From Chara braunii (lineage: Eukaryota; Streptophyta; Charophyceae; Charales; Characeae), in assembly GCA_003427395.1 (NCBI GenBank), contig BFEA01000156.1, positions 1,106,097-1,132,453 on the forward strand: a DNA stretch of 26,357 bases, read 5' to 3'. Shown here piece by piece: positions 1-12,568 of the stretch. Positions within the stretch are counted from its first letter, which is position 1; every line of letters begins with the position of its first letter. The position numbers and the translations under genes are program-made. The notes beneath the pieces are model-generated. The model searched no databases. It saw nothing but the letters and a program-made list of their open reading frames with translations, and had not been told where the DNA came from.

Positions 1-2
1 CA

Positions 3-50
<48 letters not shown>

Positions 51-176
51 CAGGTAGGTCTCAAGATCGAATAAATATACCCCTAGAACATGGAAATATA
101 CACTATACACTTCCAGACGTGTGTGTGTGTGTGAGAGAGAGAGAGACACAGAGACACTGAGAGAGAGAGAGAGAGG
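1..176 (+). repeat. Two (TG)n(AG)n compound microsatellites
   Basis: TG runs passing directly into AG runs at 1-50 and about 120-175. Confidence 0.95.
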
Positions 177-642
177 CATGGAACAAGGGGAGGAAAACTG
201 ACCTTAGCCAGCGTACTCCGCGGACGTCCAAGGCGGCGGCGGGTCGCAGTGGCTGAAGAATGCACTACACCGTAGATTGCGGCAGCGGATACAACATGGT
301 GTGCAGCCTTTTTTCTTTGCGCGGGGACTTGGAAAAGTATAGGGTTGGAATTCAAATTCTTAGCGCCTCCCCCCCCTAGAGGGCATCTCAGGAAGATGCG
401 TCCCCCACAGAAGGGCAAATCGGACAGGCAGCAGGGGAAATAGGACCGCCGGTCCGGTAGGGGCATTCCAAAAAGTTGTGCCCCTCACTAACAGGGGCCT
501 GTTCGAAAGTTCAGAGGCCCAGGGGCAAATCAGGGTAAGTAGGCCGTCGGAGGGGCAAATCGCAAATTAATGCAAACTTCAAGGGCATTTCAAAAAATTT
601 CCCTTGATTTTTTTGAAAATTTGAAATTTGTCGAAATTTGAA
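177..642. other. No recognisable gene
   Basis: Low-complexity at the left edge, then unremarkable sequence. A minus-strand open frame of about 127 codons here has no recognisable domain and partly translates the microsatellite. Confidence 0.6.
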
Positions 643-756
643 TATAACGTACGTACGTTTTATTCGACCGTACGTTCTATTAAAAAAAACTTCATCCATT
701 TTGGGGAACCCATTTTTCCAACGTAAGTTGAATAGAACGTACTTACGGTTTTTTTT
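643..756. mobile_element. Foldback element, possible old member of the MITE family
   Basis: Two ~33 bp arms, about 643-680 (AACGTACGTACGTTTTATTC…) and about 719-753 (…GAATAGAACGTACTTACGG), are imperfect inverted repeats with a loop of about 40 bases. GAATAGAACG is also the terminal motif of the ~110 bp MITE family elsewhere in the window, but the internal core is not shared. Confidence 0.5.
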
Positions 757-1894
757 GGTAAAGAGATTAGTCCCCCCCCTCCTCTCCAAAAAGAATTGGA
801 AATGCTATTGGAAAGGACTTCAAAAAGTAGAGATGCAATGAAATGAACTTTAAACCACCAATACTTCCTAAAGTTGTGCCCGTTAACGCGGCACGATCTT
901 AGGAAATGTACGGGTCACTACAAGAGCGCCCAAATTCATCCAACTATAAACGTTTCTACTCTAATTTTTTTTCCGCGGCCGATAGCAGGGCCAACTACTG
1001 GTGGTAAAATGGACCGAATTGGGATGAAGTGAGATGTGATGCCAACAAGTTGAAGCACCTGACAACACGAATGGGCTTTGTTATAGGTCATACACCAAAC
1101 ATTTCATAATACAGGGTGTGAATGAGATTCGACCAATGGATAAGAGTGTCAAACAAATGCCACAAATGGGATGGAAGGCAGGTGGCACAAAATTGAGAGG
1201 CAAACAAAAAGAATGGCCAATGCAGACAAGACAAAAAAAAATAGTGCAGCACAATTGAATGTGCCATGAGTCGTACTATGTCAATATTATGCGGATGGGA
1301 ATGAGTGCACATCAAACACATTAGAATTAAAATAAGATGCAAGGGAAACAAAATACCAACTTGACATTCGTCAACTCCAACGTAAGGATCACACGGATAA
1401 GCAAGAAAGCAAGGAACAAACCTTATATATGTTGGGAGAAGGCATTCCCCTGAACATAACACACCCAACTAGAATACATTGCCCGAAGTGCATTTTGAAA
1501 CTGTTCTTTACCCGAAATGCATTTTCAAACTCCTTATGTGATTCCTCAATTTTTATGACTCGCATGTGGTTTCCGAATAAAAAAAAGGAAGACTGGATAA
1601 TTTTTTTTTTCCGATTTTGTTGGGTGTTTGTTATTTGGATTGGATTTCACCGTCCTTCGGGAGATCCATTAAAATTTGAACAATATGATAGAGAAGATTA
1701 GCATGACCTTGTATGACGCCCTAACCTCATGTCTAACGCGACTTTTTGATCGGAGTGGGTGTAGGCCCGAAAGTGCGACAAAAAAAGGTGTGCTAAGGAT
1801 TTTAGGAAAGTAGGGGTGGATTCCCAGGTCGGAACTGGGATCTCGTGTGCCAAAGTCTTGAGGACACGTGAAATTACACAATCAAGGACAACGG
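757..1894. other. No recognisable gene
   Basis: Short open frames on both strands without family resemblance; moderately AT-rich with poly-T and poly-A runs. Confidence 0.6.
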
Positions 1895-1962
1895 ACTCGT
1901 AATTTAGTGGGTACGGTTGTTGCAGGTGGGGGTGTGAGTTCAAGCCCGCTGCCTGCAGCATA
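1895..1962 (+). other. tRNA-like pol III sequence (SINE head or tRNA relic)
   Basis: TAATTTAGTGGGTACGG at about 1900 resembles a pol III A box, and GAGTTCAAGCCC at about 1938 resembles a B box, with roughly 25 bases between them. T-arm pairing is poor and no clean anticodon stem can be drawn, so I do not call a tRNA gene. A tRNA-derived SINE head or decayed tRNA is the likeliest explanation. Confidence 0.4.
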
Positions 1963-4900
1963 ATTTTTCGGGTCAGTGAACTTTCGAAAAAAAATGGGGA
2001 TCACATTGTTCTGCCACGTGGCGCCTACTACATGGCTCCAACGGAAAAAATTCCTAAAATTAAATAATCATTCTATAGTAAAATTACAATCTAAATTTTA
2101 AATTTCATTTCATCTTAAAAAATGTAATTCCAATTTAAAAAAAATTCATCTTACTTGCAAACTTTCATTCCAAGAATAGGGTATCCCTTCTTATTTGGAC
2201 TGCATGCTAGAGATGGAATAAAAGTCTTGATGAGTTCATGAAATATTTAAATTGAACTGTTATTCTAAGTAAGGATTTTCCGTCATAAATAAGTTAATTC
2301 AATCTAAATTAGAAGATATTTGTTGTAGTATAGCTTGAATGAAAATTTAACTAAAACATTTCATAAACTCGTCCAGACTTTCATTCCATCTTGAACAAAT
2401 AGATGTAGTTGGAAGGGAAAGTTCATATTTAGACGGGAACTTATCAAATAAAACTGAAAATTTTAGAATTTGACGAACATTGGAATGGTAATTTATAAAT
2501 ATGAAGGATTTTTTTTTTATGGAATGTTCTTTCATATAACATTCGAATCCGACACAGTGGGCCTCAAATGAAGCCTTCTTTCCCGGAGCTCGTTTCCACA
2601 ACGAGTCCTGTAGGGGATCCCAACGTAAGGAAGGTACAATCCCATCTACAATCGGAGCATGGGTTAAGGGGCAAAAAGTGCGCAACTGCGCTCCACGGGA
2701 TAACAATAAGACATTAACTATAGGGAATGGGCGAGTAATGGGGTGGATAGTCCATTTATATGGCAACGAGACCAGACTCGACAAACTCGTGGAGTTATCG
2801 AGGACTGGGATGTTGAGTGGGGTATGCTAACTTGAATGTTATTTGATTTATGACCCGCTGAATATCACTGTCATATACATACTCCTCGCCTGTTCTAAAT
2901 GGAACAGAGGGGGAGTAAGATCAGGGATAGCGAGAGAAGTATTCAACAGTAAAAGACTTAATGCATGCATGCTTAGTTACCCGAAACGAATTGTTGAATT
3001 TCATTTTTAACTGGATTCTTCCTCTATCCCGCGATGAGTCAGAGTTATGCTGTGCGCAAGAGAGGATAAGCAATATCAATCCGACCAATTATGCTCGACT
3101 TTTTCGACACTGGTCATACTTTTATCGACAATCTCACCCACAATAGTCATCCACTAATGTCAAAACTTGACAATTGTGCCCATTCCTGTGCGTATGCATA
3201 TACACAGGAAGAGAAACCCAAGAGCTCCAACAAATTCGCTCCGTGTATCCATCTACGCAGAGGAAATAGAGTCCTTCGCGATCAATAGGCTATGGGGTGA
3301 ACTTTTCAAACAACCAAATATTAAATCGTAATCAGACATTTATAAAATCTTGACAGCATGGGACCACATGCATCCAGAGAAAGAAACAATCATAAAGCAA
3401 GGAATAAGGACAAAGTTCATAGACTCGATATTTGGCAGACCGATCTGATGAAAAGAAGAGAGAAAAAGGGGGAGGGGGAGAGAAAGAGTCGTATCCCAAA
3501 GCGAAAGAAAATGAGATCATGCGCCAAGTAAAGGAAATGCTGCATTCAAAATAGAAGAGGAAAAAGTCCCAAGTACACCCCGATTATGCCACCCTCTCAC
3601 TCTCATCAACACCCACTTCCTTACTCGATACAGGCAGTCCGTCGCCTCATTCCCACCATCAACCCAGAGTCGCCGTCCCGCTTGGCCGGATTACGCAAGC
3701 CATGTAGCCTCGAGTCCTGCAGTCCGTCGCGACCACCCATCAAACCCGTACAATTGACACCATCTCGTTGGATCACCCGACTCCGTACTCACCTTCACTA
3801 TGGTCGTACTCATTAGCTGATCCTCTCGGCCGTGCTAACTCTAAGTTTAGATTAGAGAGAGATCATGTCGCACTTACATAATTTATGGCAAAAAATGCAT
3901 GCACGCGATGCCTGGGGTTACATCAAGGACGGGAAAGAAGAAGGGAGGGAATGCCTATGATCAACATGTCCGGGCCGCGACGTGTGGGACTTAGCCACTC
4001 TCCACGCATCGATCTTGTCATGCATCACTTCAACCAATGAGAAGGGGAGGAACTAGGCATATGCATGCGCACGATAAGGACTAGTGAGAAAAGATTACAG
4101 TTACAAACGAGGATCAAGAAGAGAAAGAAGAAGAGATGGCAGTTGAAATTGAGATTAAGGCGAAGCAAGAAAAGAGCGTAGCGAAGCCAGTGCGGGCAAG
4201 ACGCAGCATGCGGTTACTGTTGTGACAAGCCAAAATACAGCGTGCCCAAAATCGTATTCTAATTAAAGTCCTAATTCCAAAGAAAAACCCGATTACCCGC
4301 GCGGTTGTCCAACGATTCCCCAATAATTCAAAAATTCAAACGCCAAGAATTCCGTCGAGTTCCCAAACATAAAAACAAAAAAGAGAAGAAGGCACATCAT
4401 TGCCCGTCCCCTGTGCTTGCTAGGGAGCGTTCTAGCTGCTGACAGTTGTATAATTGGGGCCCGACCTTGGAAGAAAGAAGAAAATTGGGGGCACATGTGC
4501 AATTAGCCCCATCACTCATACACAGGCCTCCTATGGGCCCAAAGTTCATTCACGCAGCACGCATCACAAGAGAGATAGTCACAGTAGGGTGGGGCAGCTC
4601 TGAGGGGGGGAACGGCTGACTCAAAGACTCAGCATTTTGCCAGTACCTGCGCCTCCCATCTACTTCCCTACCCCCCATCGAGTAGAGGCAGTAGCTATGG
4701 TCAACACTCTCCCACACACCACAGACAACCCACTCACGCTCACACTCTCACCCGTGGACCAACCCTACTACTTTTGGTAGCAGTAACCAATCATCACGCG
4801 CGGAAGCGGATGATCACAGCTGGTTGGCACTCAGTGCACTGCAGGCAATCATGGGGCTCGACTCCACTGCAACCGCAAGGCGTGGTGTCCCCATCGCTTC

Positions 4901-5328
4901 CGTTTACCGAAATTGGAAATGTTTCCGTTGTTTTCCCGAACAGGAAAGTGGACGGAGGCCCTCTCTGGGACCTACCATGTATCTTTGGCATTTTTTTTGG
5001 GAATTCTGGCGTGCCACGGAGGATTCCGCCATCATTACAGCGAGGGGAAACGGAAGCTGAAGTCTTCCAGGCCACGCCCGATGGCCTGTGCGGTCTGAGA
5101 AAACCCTCCGCGCCAAAACCTAGGCTTTTCCGCATGCCTTTGGGGACCATTTCGCGATTTATGCGTGTCATCCTTGCGAAGGGGCCATGTGCTAATCTTG
5201 TCTCTCTGTATCGTTCCAATCCAATTTTAGGATGTCCCGGGGGACACCTTGTGTAAGGTCGTCGCTCTTGGTCTCGGTGTACTGGTGCTGACGAGCGGGA
5301 GAGACTGTGTACTCTAGCCGTTCGATTG
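1963..5328. other. Upstream intergenic DNA, no gene recognised
   Basis: 1980-2480 is AT-rich with repeated TTTCATTCC and AATTTAA motifs. 2480-4770 is mixed sequence with only short open frames. 4770-5328 is more GC-rich with overlapping open frames on both strands, none with a convincing start or domain; it may hold the promoter or 5' UTR of the chlorophyllase-like gene. I could not pick a TATA box. Confidence 0.5.
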
Positions 5329-5413
5329 ATGCAGTGCGAAAATCGTTGCCCGATGGGAGGGAGGTGGTATCTCTTGGAGATATCGTTGGCAGTGCAACGG
5401 AGTTCCCAAGGGA
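5329..5413 (+). CDS. Possible additional upstream exon with alternative start
   Basis: An ATG at 5329 opens a frame running to a perfect donor GTAAGT at 5414. A good acceptor (pyrimidine-rich, ending TGTGCAG) ends at 5492. Removing this 79 bp intron joins the frame to the exon 1 frame exactly (…SSQG|ITYPAELAMG…), giving a protein 36 residues longer. The frame is open upstream to 5257. No conservation can be judged, so this is only an alternative to the start at 5516. The segment could equally be 5' UTR with a UTR intron. Confidence 0.3.
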
Positions 5414-5515
5414 GTAAGTTGAGGAAAGAGGGGAATTTCGTGGGGCCTCGGCTTGACGCAAGGGGTGGGACACGTGTTCTTCTTCTGTGCAGTAACATAT
5501 CCAGCTGAGCTGGCG

Positions 5516-6422
5516 ATGGGGCCGATACCTGCAGCGGTGACAGTGGGGGCGACGATGGCAATGACCAATCACTGTGGTGAGGCTTGCATGATCCCGCAGG
5601 CGAGCACACGCGTCGGCGTCTGGAAAAGCGGCGGTTGTACGAGGCTGAGGTATGGTGCTAATTGCGGGGCATGGCCGGGGCCAGAGAGATCCCGGTCACG
5701 TGTTGAAGGACGCAATCCTCGGCTGTCGGGATTCGTAGGCCAGCAATGTGGTAAGAGTAGTAGGAATTGCGCGACTCGGACCCTTGGCGGGCAAAGCAGA
5801 GCGATCGCTGGGGAAGGAGAGGGATCGAATCCCGCCGACGCCGATGCAGATGGGCCGGGAGGAGGCGGAGGGAGATGTGGCGGCACTGTTGACGTTGCGG
5901 GTATTGATGGCAAGGACGCCGCGCGCAGACGCGCGGAAAACACGTGTTTCGGCGATGGCCTCAGCAGCAGCGGCGAGAATGGCCGCCTTCGGGATTCGCA
6001 GAGCGAATCAGAGGCTGACACGTCGGCCTCCACGTCTGCGTCGGAGACAGCGATGGAGAGGTCGGAGCGGCGCAGAATACTGGAGGAGAATTGGGATAGA
6101 TTGACGAGGAGGTTCTTCATCGGAGGCGCAGCATTGACAGCCGTTGGATTGTTGATCGAAGGAGGAGGGGCGCGGCTTGGGAGCAAGAAGAGGAGGCGGG
6201 TAAAGGGAAGGAGGACAGCGATGGCCGGGGGAGGGGGAGGAGGGGGGAGTAATCTGGCTTCTGGCGGGGAGATGGACGATGAAGGCGCATTGCTGAGGCT
6301 GGATGTGGATAAGGGACAAACCCCACTTATGATTGATTACTCCAAACCAGGTCCATATGAGGTGCGGACGGTACTGCGGCAGGAGCACACGTGTTCATCC
6401 TGTTTCCCGCACTGTGTTGGCG
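5516..6422 (+). CDS. Exon 1: N-terminal extension, Tat-like segment and start of hydrolase domain
   Basis: The frame is open from 5423, and 5516 is its first ATG. Later in-frame ATGs (for example in MAMTNHC and MIPQAS) are alternatives. The exon encodes residues 1-302 plus one base. It is rich in Gly, Arg, Ser and Ala, with acidic/serine stretches near 160-180 and a glycine run near 238-244. The conserved part begins only at the end (YSKPGPYEV, then the cysteine cluster HTCSSCFPHC). The donor GTAAGC at 6423 leaves phase 1 and joins cleanly to exon 2. The N-terminus could serve as a chloroplast transit region; this is inference. The downstream end of the exon is secure, the start is not. Confidence 0.75.
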
Positions 6423-7336
6423 GTAAGCCTCCTCGGGGTCAGGGTCGGGTGCGAACCTGAGGGTCGTGAGGTTGGGCTCGGCCTGGGCTCGGCCCGAGCT
6501 TAGGACCAGGTTCGGGTCAGGTTATGGCTCGAACCTAAAGGTCGTAAGGTTGGGCTCGGCCCGAGCTTAGGACCAGGTTCGGGTCAGGGTCTGGTTCGAA
6601 ACCTACGCCCTGTATTAGGGGTCAGGGTTGGGTGCGAACCTTAGGGTCGTAAGGTTGGGCTCGGCCTGGGCTCGGCCCGAGCTTAGGACCAGGTTCGGGT
6701 CGGGGTCTGGCTCGAACCTCAGGGTCGTAACCCGGTCCGAGCTTAGGACCAGGTTCAGGTCAGGGTCCGGTGCGAACCTTAGTGCCGGAAGTTTGAATTC
6801 GGCCCGAGCGTAGGAGCAGAACCGAATGGTCGTGAGTTTGGGCTCGGCCCGAGCTTAGGACCAGGTTCGGGTCAGGGTCTGGCTCGAACTTCAGCGTCGT
6901 AAGGTTGGTCCCGGTCCGAGCTTAGGACCAGGTTCAGGTCAGGGTCCGGTGCGAACCTTCGTGCCTGAAGTTCGGATTCGGCCCGAGCGTAGGGAGCAGG
7001 TTTCGGGGTCAGGGTCCGGCTCGAACCGAATGGTCGTGAGTTTGGGCGCGGCCCGAGCTTAGGACCAGGTTCGGATCCGACACAGACTATGTCTATGTGA
7101 TAGACACGCCGGCTTTTCCTTCCCGCTCCGCTGCCTTCTCGTCTTTCGGTCCTAGGAGATTCGATGCTGTGCGCTGTCGTCGATCAGGCGATGATGGCTC
7201 CAACTGAAATGACACGTCGGAGAATGAATAATAATCCACGTGTCATGCACATCGATTAACTCACTGTGCGCGAAATCTACACGTCAGCCAGTTGTGGCGC
7301 ATCCTTGATTCCATATGGCATGCGGATGTTCCGTGA

Positions 7337-7424
<88 letters not shown>

Positions 7425-7425
7425 N

Positions 7426-7500
<75 letters not shown>

Positions 7501-10500
7501 CACATACGCCCCGCCGATGCATGTCGCACGTTGATGTCACTCCATGCCTGCTGCAATGTGCCGTCAAGTCCTTTAGTACGTAGAAAACGACCATGCATGA
7601 ATTAATATGCCCTCAGTACGTGGAAAACAATGGCCATGCATTAATTACTATGCCCTACGTACGTAGGAAATGGCCCATGCATGCATTAATAAGACCCGAG
7701 TTCAAATCCAGATGGAACTACTGTAGTTGAATGAATTTCTTCTTTTTCCCCTTCCACCTCTTTTTATTTTATTTTTTTCAGTTTCTTCATTTTTCCTTCT
7801 ACCTCTTTTTTTTATATATATTTTTTTATTTTTTTTATGTGGCCTGATGGACCACGGATCAGATATTAAACTGATCAGAACAGATACTACGCTTGATCTT
7901 TACTCAGCCAAAAGGCCGAATTGCCTCGGGCCGGTCAGTTCCACGATGTAAACAAAGAAAACAGGAAGAAGGGAAAAATGGCCATGCATGCCCTCAGCAT
8001 GATTTTTTTTTTTTGCCATGCATTAATCGATATGTCCCCAGTACGTAGAAAAAAATGGCCATGCAACAAAAACAGCATTGCAGTTTGTACCATCTTATGA
8101 CTGGTCACATCTGCACTTTTTTTTTTTTTGTTTTTTTTTTTGTTTTTTTTTGTTTCCCTTCTGAGGGTACTCTCATCTGCGCTCGAAAGCACTCTCGTTG
8201 ATTCCAAAATAAAGAAATTCCCCGTTTGTTTAATCGATTTTTCGACGGGAAAAATCTCAAAATTGGTTGCTGCAGCTGGCCGATCACGGCCGATCAATTA
8301 CCGTAACATCGGCTGTGAATCGTGCGGCTATAGCGGACCCGTTTTAGTGACCGGTCTAAGTACCGTATTGGTGACGGGGCTAAGTACCAGTGGAGGTTAC
8401 GCGCTGATTGGAGCGAAGTGAAGTGTGTGAGAATTGCCATGTGCGTGTGGTGTTGAGTGTAGTGTGGTGTCGAGTGTAGTGTGTGTTGAGTGTAGTGTGG
8501 TGTTGAGTGTAGTGTGGTGTTAGAGTGTAGTGTGTGTTGAGTGTAGTGTGTGTTGAGTGTAGTGTGGTGTTAGAGTGTAATGTAGTCTGGTGTTAGAGTG
8601 TAGTGTAGTCTGGTGTTAGAGTGTAGTGTGTGTTGAGTTGGATGGTACAACCTTGCATGGGTGGGGTGGATATCAAGACTGGTATGTTCTGGCTGTAGTC
8701 GTTAACAGACTTGGCTCTTGAGACCAAGGTCGCCGGCTTGGAGCCCTGCTTGCGCGGAGGTTCTAGGCCAAGCTGGATGCATCCATAAGCTGTGGAAGGC
8801 GTCCGTGGAACTGGCGGGCAGTCAAAGGGAGGGACCGGCATCAGTGATAGGGCTAAGGGAGGGACCGGCATCAGTGGCAGGGCTAAGTACCAGTGAAGGT
8901 TACGTGGTGATTGGAAAGGAGTGTGCGAGAATTGCCGTGTCCGTGGGGTGCTGAGTGTGGTGTGGGTTGATTTGGACGCTACAGCCTTCCAGGGGGGGGG
9001 GGGGGGGGTCTTGAGGGGTGGGCGGGGTATCAAGAAGAAGAGTATCCTTCTACTTTGTGAGCGCCGTGTCCTGGTTGTTTGTAGTGATTATGAGAGACTT
9101 GGCTCTTGAGGCGGAGGTCGCCGGTTCGAATCTGTGCTTGCATGGAGGTCTTAGGCCCAGAGGTACGGATCCGTAAGCTAAGCTCTAAATGAGCCACGTC
9201 ATCGAGGAGTCAGAGTTCTTGCCGCAGTGAGAGGGAGGGAAGCCTACTCACACTAGGAGCTTTTCGACTCACCTCTGGACGTAATTGCGGTCGGATACAG
9301 CCAGGGCAGGCCGTAAGTGCGGTCAGAAACATCCAGAAAAATCTCAGTGTGAGTACATCCAGAAAAAAAACATGTACTCGGGCATACTCACGTGCTTTGG
9401 TAGACCTGTTATTGTTATTTTTTTCCCTCTTGACTGCAATGCCTGTTGCCATGCGTGGTCACGCACGGTCTTTATCGCTGTATTTAGACTGAAAGTTGCG
9501 CTCAATACAGCTACAATTAACGTACGCGTTCTATTCAGGTGAAGACGGTGGTAACCTGTCTCTAGAGTCCAGGTTCTGAGACAAGGACTGTTCGACAATG
9601 AAGACTACTCTCGTAGTAAAGAGAGTAGTAATTTAGTAATTCTGCTCGAAAATGATTTATGATTATTACTGTAGTTAATAGATTAGAAGATTACTAGACA
9701 AGCGGAATAATACATTCGAAGGGTAGCCAAGCGACACCTTTTTCAGCTGCTCGGAAAAAGAAATGGACGGTTTTTTTATTTTTTTTTATTTTTTTTATTT
9801 TAAGGGAGGTTTTTCGTAACGAATGGGTACAGAAAGGTGGGCAGGGGAGTGAATGTAATGAGAAATACCCATTTTACCCAATAGAGGTGGTGGTAATCAC
9901 ATATCAAAGAATTGTGCAAGGAAAGCAATCAGATATAATTGATTGATCGGACTGGATTGGTTGATTGATTGATTGATTGATGGATTGATGGCTGGATGCT
10001 TTGATTGGATTGATTGGTTGGATTGATTGGTTGGATTGATTGCTTGATTGTTCGGAGTAGACTGGATTGGTGATTGATTGATTGATAGATGCATTGATTG
10101 GATTGATTGATGGATGGATTGATTGATGGATGGATTGATTGAATTGGACTGGATTGGATTCGATTCATGGATTAATGGATTGATTGGCCTGGATTCAAGT
10201 GGAACTGGATTGGATGACGCGGATAGGTTGAACGATTTAAACCGATCTCCATGTTTCGGAATGATTTTGGATTTGAGTCAATCGGTGTGTCATTTACCTT
10301 TTGAGTAAATTGGGTAATCTGAAAGGATTTCACGCTGCACCAGTTCCAGGTCCCAGGTCCCAGTCCCGAATCCCAGGTCCAGTCCTGAATCCCAAGTCCC
10401 ATTCCGTGTTCCATTAGTGTTTTCAGCCACTTGTACAATGTTCAAGAATACTTTAGAAGAGTGGTAACGTGTCTACCATGACTGTAGGGGCGTAGTTGGG

Positions 10501-11048
10501 CTAGTTAAGTAGATCATGGTGGGAAGATAGATACCAGTTATGGGTTGAAGAGTCTTGTCTTCAGAAGGCACCACAAACTTCAGCCAGGATCACCCGAGTC
10601 GCGAGGCCAGGTGTCAATCGCTCCATGCAAGAAGAGTCGGTAAGCATCCAGAAGCAGGGAACAAAGGCAAAGGGAACCAACCCATAACCAACCCATAACC
10701 AACCCATAACCTACCGAAGATGTCTGGAAGGCGGATCAGCAAGTATAAAAGTCCGACATCATCAGCAAGCAAGATCAACTATTCATGTGCAAGTTGCGGA
10801 AGCGCTGCGAGTTGCTTGTGCGATAGTGCGACGTGGATGGATGGAAGGTGGGCGCTGGAGGAGGAGCGAGTGCCCGGGGGGAAGAAGACATCTGGTTACC
10901 ATAGCTCGTGTTAGAAGGTTGAGGAAGAAGGCGGCCATAGCTGCAAGAGTAGGGCGACGCACTGCAGTTGCATTCAGGGTAGATCTAGGCGAGGGAGGAG
11001 AGCTGACCGCAGCAGGGAGGATGAGCGATACAATCCTTGAGAGTGAGA

Positions 11049-11135
<87 letters not shown>

Positions 11136-11782
11136 GGGAGGGGGGGGGGGGGGGGGGGGGAGGGGGGGCGAGTTGCGAACATACCTGCAGTCGGGTTGTC
11201 GTGTTCGATTGAGGACTCTCCAATTGCAATATTATATGATATTTTGGAGGGGAAAAAATTCTTTTGGCGCCGATTCTTGTGTCATCTCTCGCTGTGGTGT
11301 GAACTTTCATCTGAGTGTTCTCTGTGTACATGTTTCATGAGTTGGATTGGAATTGCAAGGTTCATTTCAGATGTAAGTGATGTTCTTTGATTTTGTCTAT
11401 ATGATGCAGGAAGCTGCCTGTTGAGGATCGCCGTCACTTATCCAGGCAGAGGAGCTGCATCACCTCTTGGCGGTCGGGTAGGTAGGGTCTCGTTTAATTT
11501 TATTTGCCATTCCAACACCCCGTTGCTGTTCTTTTTTTTTTTTTTTTAATTTGTTTAAAGGTGCATGTCGTGGTAGAGGGTGGATGCTACCAGGCCTCGG
11601 GAGGTGTCTGTTGTCGTACTCAACCAGCGAGGGGATCGGATGGCTTGTGACAACCCCAACACCCCATTCCCTTTGCAAGGTGTTTGCGGTGTGATGCGGG
11701 ATCTGTGTCCGAGTGTCTCATGCATGGTGGTGTCATTGCAATGATCGTATAAGAGCTAAAAAAGAAAAGACGTAAACACACT

Positions 11783-11814
<32 letters not shown>

Positions 11815-11912
11815 GAGGGACGTGCACATGAATGTCCGCATTCATGCATTGTTCTTCACATGCATTGCCTATGTAGGATTACTTATTGGCTTTTGATTAT
11901 TGACGACAGGGA

Positions 11913-11999
<87 letters not shown>

Positions 12000-12100
12000 G
12001 ACGTGCACATGAAAGTCCGCATTCATGCATTGTTCTTCACATGCATTGCCTATATAGGATTGCTTATTGGCTTCTGATTATTAACGACAGGGAAAACACN

Positions 12101-12187
<87 letters not shown>

Positions 12188-12530
12188 GACGTGCACATGA
12201 ATGTCCGCATTCATGCATTGTTCTTCACATGCATTGCCTATATAGGATTGTTTATTGGTTTTTGATTATTTACGACAGGGAAAAAAAAAGACGTCTGGTG
12301 CCACTTTTGCCACCTCAGGTTCTTAGGGTTTTGGGTCTCATATCATACTATATAATCTTCTGAACTGTGTGGCTTCAGCCTTTCCCATTGGCAATTTTCA
12401 GCGGAGGTTTTCTCGTAGGCATGGAACAGTATCAGAGTTACGCTAATCGACTCGCAAGCTGGGGCTATGTCGTACTCACATACAACAAGGTCCGTTTCGT
12501 TCTGTTCCATGCTATCCAAGGGCACTCCAT

Positions 12531-12568
<38 letters not shown>

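Noticed and set aside
57-80. AGATCGAATAAAT, like part of a U5 snRNA loop
   Set aside because: Only about 13 matching bases and no flanking U5 sequence.
4794-5609. Minus-strand open frame of 271 codons overlapping exon 1
   Set aside because: Begins with GTG rather than ATG, shows no domain, and overlaps the better-supported plus-strand exon; likely a GC-rich shadow.
7261-7605. Open frames over the (GA)n tract
   Set aside because: They are translations of a dinucleotide repeat in every frame.
7687-7715. GAGTTCAAATCC, like a tRNA T-arm
   Set aside because: No A box or cloverleaf can be drawn upstream.
10679-10711. AACCCATAACC repeats as interstitial telomere sequence
   Set aside because: Only three units and the motif does not match the plant TTTAGGG repeat.
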